A stretch of 64,000 nt of DNA from Nepenthes gracilis (taxonomy: Eukaryota > Streptophyta > Magnoliopsida > Caryophyllales > Nepenthaceae), in the NCBI GenBank assembly GCA_033239525.1, contig BSYO01000006.1, positions 14,213,319-14,277,318 on the forward strand, in the 5' to 3' direction. Shown piece after piece: positions 11,512 to 21,674 of this stretch. Position 1 is the stretch's first letter; the number at the start of each line of letters is the position of its first letter. A model generated the notes under the pieces. It was not told the DNA's origin. It searched no databases and saw only the letters and a list, made by a program, of their open reading frames with translations. Made by a program: the position numbers and the translations under genes.

Positions 11512-12173
11512 TAATATCTCAAATGTTTATTCGATTTAATTGAGATTATTTACTTTTTTGGGTAATATGGGTGTGATGAAAATTAGATAAATATTGTGAG
11601 ATTTTGAGGAATGATTAAAATTATGGAGCGCTGGCCAGAGCGCCCCCGTGCTGTTATCCAAGCACCAATTTAGATTTTGGAATAAAAGAAAAGTAAAAAT
11701 AGAATATATAATATATATATATATATATTTATTTATTTATTTATAAGTAAAAAAAGAGAAAAAAATGGAAAATATAAATAGGATCAATAGGGTTTCGGGG
11801 AGAGAGAAGGAAAAGATGGGAGAAGAGAAGAGAGGAGAGAGAGGGAGACCGGCGGGGGCTGCCACTACCACTGCCACCACCGCTGCCGGAGGTCTTGACA
11901 TCAGGAATGGAAGTCGGCGAGTCCCATTCCATAGTGTTACCGTCCATTTTATGCATCAGTGTGAGTAGAGAGAGGAATCGCGAACCGAAGCAAAAAAGGC
12001 CATCGTCCATTTGCCGCCTTTGTTGGAGGAAATTAGTGGAATTGAGACAAGTAAATCCTTCCATTCTCTTTGTGGAAGTTGATTTTGGGATTACATGTAC
12101 CAATTTTGGGAGAAATCGGGTGAATAAGGAGAAAATGGGTGAGTGAGGCGACGCGCACGGTGAAGGGTTGCGC
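11512..12173 (+). repeat. Left part of an E1-related LTR, cut by E2
   Basis: Begins TGTAATATCTCAAA and shares with E1 LTRs the order GA-rich stretch, CCATTTTATGCATCAGTGTGAG, GAGACAAGTAAATCCTTCCATTCTC and GAGAAAATGGGTGAGTGAGGCG. The presumed donor reads GAG|ACAAGT at 12046/12047, a mutated form. The LTR stops at the E2 target site (TGCGC, 12169-12173) and appears to resume at 21666 and again at 29782. Confidence 0.7.
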
Positions 12174-12907
12174 TGTAACAGCCCAGATTTTAAAACATAA
12201 GAAAATTTCAGTCATCAAATCCTTATAATCCGGTCAACGCCAGTTTACCAAAAAATGTAATAAGAAAAATAAATTGGCCTTAAGATAAAATCAGGTTTGG
12301 CCCTTACCTGATGAAAAGAAGTTCGGACTTCCTTGATGAAAATCTAGTCCGGACTTCCTTGATGAAAAGAAATCTGAAATATTCCTTGATGAAAAGAAAT
12401 TCGGATTTCCTTAATGAAAATCAAGTCCAGCCATGTAAGGCCGAAGTGGCCTTGAAGGCCGGAGTGGCTTTGTAGTTAGCCAAAGTTGATCTGGTCAACA
12501 AGTGTTAACCAGAAGTCGTGTAAGAATAATTCGGTCAACGCTGATAGTTGACCGGAATGTGATTAAATGAGAAAGCTAATTCCTGTTAAGTTCAGTTAAC
12601 CAGTAATTTAATGTGTTTACACGAGAAAGCTAAATCCAGTTAAGTTCAGTGAACCAGGAATTTATTTAGAAATCTAAATCCCATTAAGTTCAGTTAATTA
12701 AGAATTAATGAACTCCTTGGGAATATAAAACCATTAATGATCTAATTAATAAGAAAACTTTTAGGAAATGTAGAAGCCATAAATAAGAAACATTCACCTT
12801 GGATTTGTCAATCATTAATGATGAAACATTTCCCTTGGATTTGCCAAATGATGAAACATCCCCCTTGGGTTTGCCAATCATTGATGATAATCATCAAACT
12901 TAAGACC

Positions 12908-12917
12908 TATAAATAAG
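12908..12917 (+). promoter_or_regulatory. TATA box of E2 5' LTR
   Basis: CTATAAATAA lies 94 bases upstream of the presumed donor, which would give a first exon of roughly 60 bases. In the 3' LTR the same place reads CAATAAATAA (about 19986), a T-to-A change that weakens the box. Confidence 0.6.
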
Positions 12918-13001
12918 AACCAGAGGAGTAAGAAAAATGTATGCAATAGAAATTCTAGTAAAGAGAGGCAAAAAGATCAGGGCAAAGTAGAAGAAACCCT
13001 G

Positions 13002-14185
13002 GCAAGATACTCACCCCTGTTTTTAAAGTTCATGTTTATGCATGTTTGCTATGTAAGTATATGACATTCTTATGAAATTATGTATGTATGATGTTTGTTC
13101 TGTTTCTGTAAATTATCATTCTTAATCGCATGTTTAAAAGAAACTCTGGTATTCATGGTGTTAGATTTTATTCTGTTTGAAGTATATATTTGATTATCGA
13201 TTTATACAAACTCTGATAATTAGTGTTTAAAGAAGAGACTTCTAACTTTTAAGAAGAAAAGCTTCGGACTTTGAAGAACTCTGACTTTTAGAACTACGGA
13301 CTTTAAATGGAAATGAACTCCTGTTTTTAGAACTCCGAATTTAAAGGAACTCCGGCTATTTGAGCTTTGATTTTTAATGGAATTAGAACTCCGGTTTCTG
13401 AATTATGGCTTTTGTTGAAAAAGAGCTCCGGCTTCTATGAATAAGGAACTTCGGCCTTTATGAATAAAGAACTCCGGCTTTTAAAAACTCCGGCTTTGAC
13501 AAAAGAACTTCGGCTTTTAAGAACTCTGGCTTTGACAAAAGAACTTCGGCTTTTAAGAACTCCGGCTTTGACAAAAGAACTTTGGCTTTTGGGAACTCCG
13601 GCCTTCTGTTTGAAAAAGAACTCCGGCCTATTTATATGAACATGGAACAATGCATATAATCCTGACAGCAAGTGAAACTCTACGACTTTCGACTTCTGAA
13701 CTATGATGTATGGCCATTAAAAGATATGAACTATGAACCGAGTCTCCATTAAACCTGTTGTTAAAGATGGATGAAGGATATTGGAGTGACACTCGAGGAT
13801 TGCCTCCTAGGCCCACGGGAGGAAACTTTCTGGTGGCATAAGACTTTTGGACTACGGCCCCGTATGTCGGGTTAAAGGCATTACCTCTCGCCCCGGGGAG
13901 CATAATGAGGGGATATGGCCTTAGGTTGTGGGGTTACACACAATCCGTGGACGATGTTGTCCGCTCCCGTCCGGTCCCTAAAGATGATAAGAATTTTTAA
14001 TAGTTTTATGAGTTTTCAGAAGACAAGATAATAAGAAAAAGACTAAGGAAATTCCGAACTAATGAAGAAAATACATGATGATTATCTCTGTTTTGATGCA
14101 CTTATATATGTATAAATTTATGTTTTTCTATTTTCTACATGTGAGTATTTTGCAAGGCTTTGTGGCTCACTCTTATTATTTTCAG
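13002..14185 (+). other. Putative GC-AG intron in E2 5' LTR
   Basis: Donor CTG|GCAAGA (in the 3' LTR CAG|GCAAGA), branch-like GGCTCAC 24 bases before TTTTCAG, and the intron body contains the tandem repeat array. Predicted length 1184, against 1182 in the 3' LTR (20103-21284). Confidence 0.55.
13250..13640 (+). repeat. GAACTCCGGCTTT tandem array, E2 5' LTR
   Basis: Imperfect 15-36 base units combining GAACTCCGGCTTTGACAAAA with GAACTTCGGCTTTTAA. The 3' LTR has the same array at 20350-20730 with the same unit order. Similar GAACTCCGGC units make up the E5 LTR array at 33120-34370, so the theme is shared between two LTR families. Confidence 0.85.
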
Positions 14186-14522
14186 ATGATGAAAGGCTCA
14201 TGGAGGATGAAGTTGAGTAGAGCCTTATGATGTAGCCAAATAGTTCGGTTGGCCGGAGCTGATTAAATGAAGAACTTAATTTTATTTCCTTTTGATGTTT
14301 TGAGAAAATTGTAAAATGATTCCGCTATTTATGACTCTATGGATGTTGTTAGTATGTTCCGTGTTTATGACTCTATCAAGTCCGGCTAACCTTAATGCTA
14401 GTCGCCTGGTGTGAAATTAAAATCAGAGGGCCAGCTCATGCAATTCGGCCTCAGTCAATCCTGTGTAAGAAAGAAAAGTAAATTTTTATGTATCAATAAT
14501 ATTTATTGATCTTTTGAAGTCT

Positions 14523-14562
14523 TGACGGCGTCTTTATATGTGTATTTAAGTACGGGCCGTCA
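14523..14562 (+). other. LTR-terminal stem-loop, E2 5' LTR
   Basis: Perfect 7-bp stem TGACGGC/GCCGTCA around a 26-base AT-rich loop, ending two bases before the LTR end and hence next to the primer site. In the 3' LTR (21624-21663) the right arm reads GCCATCA, leaving one wobble. Confidence 0.65.
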
Positions 14563-14564
14563 CA

Positions 14565-14577
14565 GTTGGTGTTAGAG
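14565..14577 (+). promoter_or_regulatory. Primer binding site of E2
   Basis: GTTGGTGTTAGAG directly after the 5' LTR matches the initiator-Met tRNA type TTGGTATCAGAG with two transitions. E4 has TTGGTGTCAGAG and E5 ATTGGTATCAAAG at the same place. Confidence 0.75.
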
Positions 14578-14836
14578 AAGAAACTGAGATGCTTTAGGAC
14601 AATTCGAATCAACACGGAAATTTAGGACAGGGTTAGTTACAGAAAAAGGGGGGGTTGGTTTTACTTATGCTCTAGAAGGAGTAAATTATGATAGCCACCC
14701 TTGGCTAGTTGACTGACGAAAATGTTTTTTCAGAGATCAAGGTCAACGCTGAAGTCATGTCTAACAGAGAAAGGCAAACTGGATGGACTGACAACACTCT
14801 GGATAGGGAGGCAAGATACTTGAACCTACAGACTGG

Positions 14837-15658
14837 ATGGCTGAAGTCATTGAAGCTTTGGCTCCACCAACTCCAGTGACCACCCCAATTCCGGTTCATC
14901 AGGAAAGGTCGGTCTATGATCGTTTTACAAACGAGCGAGTTCTTGAATTCTTAGGGGAACCCGACCCGTTGAAGGCAGACACTTGGATCTAACGACTGAA
15001 GAAGGTTTTTGCAGTAATTAAGTGTCCTGCTGGAGACATGGTTCTTTATGCCACCCATAAGCTGACGGGTGAGGCCCACCACTAGTGGGAAATGCAGAAG
15101 AGAGTTTTCAATGTGCCAGATCGGGATATTAGTTGGGAAATGTTTGAAGCAGCATTTTTGGAGAAATATTTCCCTGCTAATCTACGTGGATAGAAGGAGG
15201 ATGAATTCTTTCGTCTAAGGCAGGGGTACTCACTCGTGGCAAAGTACGACACAAAGTTTACAGAATTATCTCGCTATACTCCTTATATGGTGGAAGACCA
15301 GCGGAGGAAAGCTAGGAGATTCTTTCAAGGATTAAGGGATGATATTAGGCGGCATCTCTCAACTCTGACGTTGGCCACGTACGGAGAGGTGCTCGAGAAG
15401 GCTGTTATTTATGAGGAGCTAGAGAGAGGAGTATTGCTCAGACAAAGGACATTTAGTCAGACTTCAAGGGCTAGTGCTGGTGGAAGCCCATCTAAGAAAG
15501 CAAGACCATCGAGGTCCAGTGGGGAGCAGAACCGATCTGTACAGATTTCCCAAACTCCGGCTAAGAATGCATGTGATCATTGCGGGAGATCAGATGAAGG
15601 GAAGCCCTGCTATAAGAAGCTGGGGGTTTGTTATAACTGTGGCCAGGCTGGACCATGA
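14837..15658 (+). pseudogene. gag: E2 gag (broken)
   Basis: One frame starting with MAEVIEALAPP (homologous to MADVIEAL of the E4 gag), then retrotransposon gag matrix/capsid-like segments: VLEFLGEPDP, TGEAHH, ISWEMFEAAFLEKYFP, YDTKFTELSRYTPYM and FFQGLRDDI. It ends in a zinc-knuckle region with CDHCGRSDEGKPC and CYNCGQAG. Three in-frame stops occur at 14990 (TAA), 15083 (TAG, at the expected Trp of HHWW) and 15191 (TAG). In the second knuckle the frame is lost right after CYNCGQAG, and the pol frame begins 4 bases earlier in another phase, so the usual gag-pol fusion is broken by a single shift. The true start is probably further upstream (the frame is disturbed before 14837). Confidence 0.85.
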
Positions 15659-18600
15659 TTAGAGATTGCCCACTCGCCAAACAAGCCCCAGGATTTAAGT
15701 CTCCTATTCAAGCTAAGGTGTTTGCCGTTTCTGCAAAGGAGGTCGAAACGTCTATGGAGGTTGTAGAAGGTACGCTTTCTATCTGTGGAACTTGTAGTCA
15801 TGTGCTCTTTGACTCTGGATCTACTCACTCATTCGTCTCCCATGAATTTTCGAAGTATCTTACGACCCTACCTCAAGTTCTTGGCTGTCCATTGATGGTT
15901 GCCTCACCGACAGGGTCGTCCGTAATTTTAAATGTAGTATTTTCAGAATGTCCGATAGAATTAAATGAATACATGATGCCTGTTAATCTGGTTTTGCTGG
16001 AAATGAAAGACTTCGATGCAATCTTGGAAATGGATTGGTTAGCCAGATATCATGCCAAAATTGATTATTTTCGAAAACGAGTAGAATTCACCATCTCTGG
16101 AAACAAGCCTTATTATATTCAAGGAGTCTGGCGTAAAGAAGCATCTTGCTTCATTTCAGCCCTTCATGCCAGACACTTGGTTGGTGATGGGTGTCAAGCT
16201 TATCTAGCCTTCGCTAGTATGACTACTGAAAGTCAAGAATCTCTGGTCAAAGACATTCCTGTGGTGCGGGAATTCGAAGACATATTCCCTGATGAATTAC
16301 CTGGACTGCCACCCCAGCGAGAGTTGGAATTCGGAGTAGAATTGATGCCAGGAGCAGCACCAATATCCAAAGCACCATATCGGATGGCACCGGCCAAACT
16401 CAAAGAATTGAAACAGCAACTGCAGGAATTATTAGATGAGGGTTTTATTTGGCCGAGTGTATCACCATGGGGAGCACCGGTTCTCTTTGTAAGAAAGAAG
16501 GACGGGACTATGAGATTATGCATGGATTATCGTGAACTGAATAAAATTACCACCATGAACAAATATCCTCTGCCAAGAATTAATGACCTCCTTGACCAAT
16601 TACAATGAGCTTGCGTATTTTTAAAAATTGACCTTAGATCCGGATATCATCAGCTCCGGATCAGAAAGGAGGATATAGCAAAGACGGCGTTCCAGACTAG
16701 ATATGGGCATTATGAATTTGTAGTGATGCCTTTTGGGTTGACTAATGCTTCGGCCGTCTTTATGGACTTGATGAACCGAATTTTTCAACCATACCTGGAC
16801 AAGTTTGTGATCGTCTTTATTGACGACATCCTTGTGTATTCGAAAAGCTATGAGGAACATGAGGAGCATTTACATACTACACTCCAGATCCTTAGGAAAC
16901 ATCAGTTGTTCGCCAAATTGAAAAAGTATGAATTTTGGTAAGAGGAAGTGGGATCCCTTAGACATGTCATCTCCAAAGAAGGGATTTTCGTCGATCCTAA
17001 GAAAGTGGAAGCAGTGGTAAAGTGGAACCGCCCAACCTCTATTACCGAAGTACGGAGCCTTTTAGGCTTGGCTGGATATTATAGACGGTTTGTGAAAAAC
17101 TTCTCCCAAATCGCTCTGCCACTCACGCAATTAACAAAGAAGGATGCCAAGTTCGAGTGGACCAATGATTGTGAAGGGAGTTTTCAGATACTTAAAGACC
17201 GGTTAACTTATGCTTCGGCCCTGACCATTCCAAATGGATCAGGAGGACTGATTGTTTATTGCGATGCCTCAAAGATTGGGTTGGGCTTTGTTTTAATGCA
17301 ACACGGAAGGGTAATTGCCTATGGGTCGTGACAGTTGAAAGATCATGAAAGGAATTATCCAACTCACGATCTGGAATTAGCCGCAATAGTGTTTGCATTG
17401 AAAATCTAGAGGCATTACCTGTATGGTGAAAGATTCTTGGTCTACTCTGATTGTAAGAGTCTAAAGTATTTATTCTCCCAGAATGAACTAAATATAAGTC
17501 AGAGAAGGTGGATTGAATTCCTGAAGGACTATGACTGTGAAATCCGGTACGAACTAGGTAAGGCCAATGTAGTCGCTGATGCATTAAGTTGGTAACCTGG
17601 TATTTTGGCTAGAATGCAGGTCAAGCAAATGGAGATGCTAGACTATTTCATGTACTATGATGTCCAGCGTTATGTGCAAGGACAACGGATGACTTTGGCG
17701 TACCTTCAAGTCCAGCCAGAGGTGATAAATGAGGTAAAGGGATGTCAAACGAATGATTCTTTCCATGTAAAGATCATGAATGAGCTGGACAAAGAATCCT
17801 GAAGTGATTTTCATGTTACTTTGGATGGAGCATTAAGGTTTAGGAATCGGTTATGTGCGCCGGACAACAAAGAATTAGAGGAGAAAATTTTTAAGGAAGC
17901 CTATCGAACCCGTTATATGATTCACCCAAGAGCCAATAAGATGTACCAGGATTTGAAGAAAACATTTTGGTGGAGGAATATGAAGAGGGACATTGCAGCC
18001 TACGTGGAAAAATGCCTTGTATGCCAACAAGTAAAGGCTAAAAGAAAGCAGCCATCTGGGTTATTGCAACCAATGCCGTTTCCAAGCTGGAAAGGGGAAG
18101 ATATTGCCATGGACTTTGTGACCGGACTGTCAAGGACGCTAAGGAAACATGATGCTATTTGGGTTATTGTTGACGGGCTATGGGTTATTGTTGACCGGCT
18201 AACAAAGTCAGCCCATTTTCTGGCAATCCAGACGACTTACTCCTATGATAAATTAGCCCAGCTATATGTAAACGAGATTGTCAGGTTTCACGGTGTGCCT
18301 GCCTTTATTGTATCAGATAGAGACCCTCGCTTTGTTTCACGGTTTTGGAAAAGTTTACATAATAAATTGGGTACCGAATTAAAATTTAGTACTGCTTTCC
18401 ATCCGCAAACTGATGGCCAGTCAGAGCAGACTATCTAGATCCTCGAGGATATGTTAAGGGCCTCGGTCTTAGAGATGAAAGGGGCTTGGGATAATTTCTT
18501 ACCCTTAGCAGAATTTGCTTATAATAATAATTACCAGGCCAGCATAGGCATGGCTCCTTTTGAAGCCTCGTATGGAAGGAAATGTAGATCGCAGATCCAC

Positions 18601-19176
18601 TGGGAGGAGTACGGAGATAAAAGAATTTTGGGTCCAAATATTATTAAAGAGACGACAGAAAAGATAAAGTTAGTACACGAGAATCTCGGAGTAGCCCGGA
18701 ACAGACAAAAGAGCTATGCAGATTAGAGGAGAACTGCATTACAATTTAAAAAAGGCGATTTTGTATTCCTGAAGGTATCGCCATCTAAGGGAAAGTACAG
18801 GTTTGGGGTAAAAGGAAAGTTGAAGCCCCGATTTATTGACCCTTTTGAAATTTTAGAAAGGATCGGAGAAGTAGCTTACAGACTTGCATTACCTCCGAAC
18901 TTGGCAGAAGTACATGATGTGTTTCATGTATCTATACTTCGAAAGTATGTCCATGATCCTACTCATGTAATTGAGTTTGAACCTTTGACGATTGACAAGG
19001 ACTTAACCTATGTAGAGGAACCAGTGAAAATCCTGGATCGAAAGGAACAGAGACTGCACACCAAATCAATCGCTCTAATAAAGGTGCTCTGGAAGAATCA
19101 CACCCCCGAAGTGGTAACTTGGGAACGAGAGGAAGAGATTCGTAATAAATACCCCTATTTATTTTCTCGAGGTTAG
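15655..19176 (+). pseudogene. pol: E2 pol: protease, RT, RNase H, integrase, chromodomain-like tail
   Basis: A single phase runs for 3.5 kb, interrupted only by stops at 16606, 16939, 17329, 17407, 17593, 17800, 18436 and 18724. Protease: [12 protein letters not shown] (about 15809-15844) and the [10 protein letters not shown] segment (normally GMDWL). [30 protein letters not shown] and [10 protein letters not shown] (16816-16845). RNase [12 protein letters not shown] and [11 protein letters not shown]. Integrase: a zinc-binding region ending CLVCQQVKA, catalytic Asp in MDFVTGL, second Asp in SDRDPRFVS, Glu in TDGQSEQT, all present. C-terminus: FEILERIGEVAYRLALP, VFHVSILRKY and VLWKNHTPEVVTWEREEEI, typical of chromovirus tails. 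A 21-bp in-frame tandem duplication lies at 18160-18201. Not functional because of the stops. Confidence 0.93.
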
Positions 19177-19190
19177 TAACTTTATTTAAA

Positions 19191-19225
19191 ATTTTGAGGA
19201 TGAAATTTCTATAAGTGGGGGAGAT
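19191..19225 (+). promoter_or_regulatory. Polypurine tract region of E2
   Basis: TTTTGAGGATGAAATTTC followed by ATAAGTGGGGGAGAT immediately before the 3' LTR start. The same GAGGACGAAATTT-type block precedes the 3' LTR of E1, E3 and (antisense) E4. Confidence 0.8.
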
Positions 19226-21665
19226 TGTAACGGCCCAGATTTTAAAACATAAGAAAATTTCAGTCATCAAATCCTTATAATCCGGTCAATGCCAGTTGAC
19301 CAGAAAATGTAATAAGAGAAGTAAATCGACCTTAAGATAAAATCGAGTTCGGCCCTTACTTGATGAAAAGAAGTCTGGATTTCCTTGATGAAAATCTAGT
19401 CCGGACTTCCTTGATGAAAATCAAGTCCAAATTTCCCTGATGAGAAGAAGTCCGGAATATTCCTTGATGAAAAGAAGTTCAGATTTCCTTGATGAAAATC
19501 AAGTCCAGCCATGTAAGGCCGAAGTGGTCTTGAAGGCCGGAGTGGCTTTGTAGTTGGCCGAAGTTGATGATCCGATCAACAAGTGTTGACCGAAAGTGGT
19601 GTAAGAATAATTCGGTCAACGCCGATAGTTGATCGGAATGTAATTAAATGAGAAATCTAATTCCTGTTAAGTTCAGTTAACCAAGAATTTAATGTGTTTA
19701 CATGAGAAAGCTAAATCCTGTTAACTTCAGTGAACCAGGAATTTATTTAGAAATCTAAATCCCATTAAGTTCAGTTAACTAGGAATTAATGAACTCCTTG
19801 GAAATATAAAACCATTAATGATCTAATTAATAAGGAAACTTTTAGGAAATGTAGAAGCCATAAATAAGAAACATTCCCCTTGGATTTGCCAATCATTAAT
19901 GATGAAACATTCCCCTTGGATTTGCCAAATGATGAAACATCCCCCTTGGGTTTGCCAATCATTGATGATAATCATCAGACTTAAGACCAATAAATAAGAA
20001 CAAGAGGAGTAAGAAAAAGGCATGCAATAAAAATTCTAGTAAAGAGAGGCAAAAAGATCAAGGCAAAGTAGAAGAAATCCAAGCAAAGTAGAAGAAACCC
20101 AGGCAAGATACTCACCCCTGTTTTTAAAGTTTATGTTTATGCATGTTTGCTATGTAAGTATATGATATTCTTATAAAATTATGTACGTATGATGCTTGTT
20201 GTGTTTCTGTAAATTATCGTTCTTAATCGCATGTTTAAAAGAATCTCTGGTATTCATGGTGTTACATTTTATTCTGTTTGAAGTATATGTTTGATTATCG
20301 ATCTATACGGAACTCGATAATTAGTGTTTAAAGAAGAGACTTCTAACTTTTAAGAAGAAGAGCTTCAGACTTTGAAGAACGCCGACTTTTAGAACTACGG
20401 ACTTTAATTGGAAATGACCTCCAATTTTTAGAACACCGGATTTAAAGGAACTCCGGCTATTTGAGCTTCGGTTTTTAATGGAATTAGAACTCCGGTTTTT
20501 GAATTACGGCTTTCGCTGAAAAAGAGCTCCGACTTCTATGAATAATGAACTTCGGCCTTTATGAATAAAGAACTCCGGCTTTTAGGAACTTCGGCTTTGA
20601 CAAAAGAACTTCGGCTTTTAAGAACTCCGGCTTTGGCAAAAGAACTTCGGCTTTTAAGAACTCCGGCTTTGACAAAAGAACTTCGGCTTTTTGGAACTCC
20701 GGCCTTCTATTTGAAAAAGAACTCCGGCCTATTTATATGAACATGGAACAAGGCATGTAATCCAGGATAGCAAGTGGAACTCTACGACTTTTGACTTCCG
20801 AACTATGATGTATGGCCATTAAAAGATATGAACTATGAACCGAGTCTCCATTAAACTTGTTGTTAAAGATGGATGAAGGATATTGGAGTGACACTCGAGG
20901 ATTGCCTCCTCGGCCACGGGAGGGAACTTTCTGGGTGGCATAAGACTTTTGACTACGGCCCCGTATGCCGGGTTAAAGGCATTACCTCCCGCCCCAGGGA
21001 GCATAATGAGGGGATACGGCCTTAGGTTTGCGGTTACACACAATCAGTGGTCGAGTTGTCCTTTCCCGTCCAATCCCTAAAGATGATAAGAATTTTCAAT
21101 AGTTTTATGAGTTTTTAGAAGACAAGATAATAAGAAAAAGACAAAGAAAATTCCGAACTAATGAAGAAAAGACATGATGATTATCTCTGTTTTGATGCGC
21201 TTATATATGTATAAATTTATGTTTTTATGTTTTCTGCATGTGAGTATTTTGCTGGGTTTTGTGGCTCACTTTTGTTATTTTCAGATGACGAAAGGCTCAT
21301 GGAGGACGAAGTTGAGTAGTAAATTATGATGTCGCCAAATAGTTCGGTTGGCCGAAGCTGATTAAATGAAGAACTTAATTTTATTTCCTTTTGATATTTT
21401 GAGAAAATTGTAAAATGATTCCGCTGTTTATGACTCTATGGAAGTTGTTAGTATGTTTCCGTGTTTATGACTCTATCAAGTCCGGCTAACCTTAATGTTA
21501 GTCGGCCTAGTGTGAAATTAAAATCAGAGGGCCAGCTTATACAGTTCGGCCTCAGTCAATCCTGTGTAAGAAAGAAAAGTAAATTTTTATGTATCAATAA
21601 TATTTATTGATCTTTTTAAGTCTTGACGGCGTCTTTATATGTGTATTTAAGTACGGGCCATCACA
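19226..21665 (+). repeat. E2 3' LTR
   Basis: 2440 bp, near-identical in order to 12174-14564. Donor CAG|GCAAGA at 20102/20103, acceptor TTTTCAG|ATGACG ending 21284, array 20350-20730, terminal stem 21624-21663. It has an extra GAAATCCAAGCAAAGTA-type unit just upstream of the donor, a short tandem gain relative to the 5' LTR. Confidence 0.93.
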
Positions 21666-21674
21666 TGCGCAGAG

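Larger units (their letters stand above)
12174..14564 (+). repeat. E2 5' LTR
   Basis: 2391 bp. TATA box CTATAAATAA at 12908-12917, donor-like CTG|GCAAGA at 13001/13002, ACTCCGGCTTT repeats 13250-13640, GTGGCTCACT plus pyrimidine tract and TTTTCAG|ATGATG ending at 14185, and a terminal stem TGACGGC/GCCGTCA (14523-14529 with 14556-14562). Confidence 0.93.
12174..21665 (+). mobile_element. Element E2: full-length Tekay-like chromovirus retrotransposon
   Basis: 9.49 kb. LTRs 12174-14564 and 19226-21665, perfect target duplication TGCGC on both sides (12169-12173, 21666-21670). Both LTRs begin TGTAAC-GCCCAGATTTT and end GCCxTCACA. Primer site TTGGTGTTAGAG follows the 5' LTR; GAGGATGAAATTTC and ATAAGTGGGGGAG precede the 3' LTR. 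The interior holds gag and a single pol frame with protease, reverse transcriptase, RNase H, integrase and a chromodomain-like tail. LTRs are highly similar (a few percent differences by eye, plus a 20-base tandem gain at about 20070), so it is fairly young, yet pol has about eight nonsense codons. Confidence 0.95.

Noticed and set aside
11765..12146. GA-rich open frames on both strands
   Set aside because: Purine-rich LTR leader; the same place in E1 LTRs is not open.
16233..16523. Minus-strand frame opposite RT
   Set aside because: Mirror of the well-supported pol frame on the plus strand.
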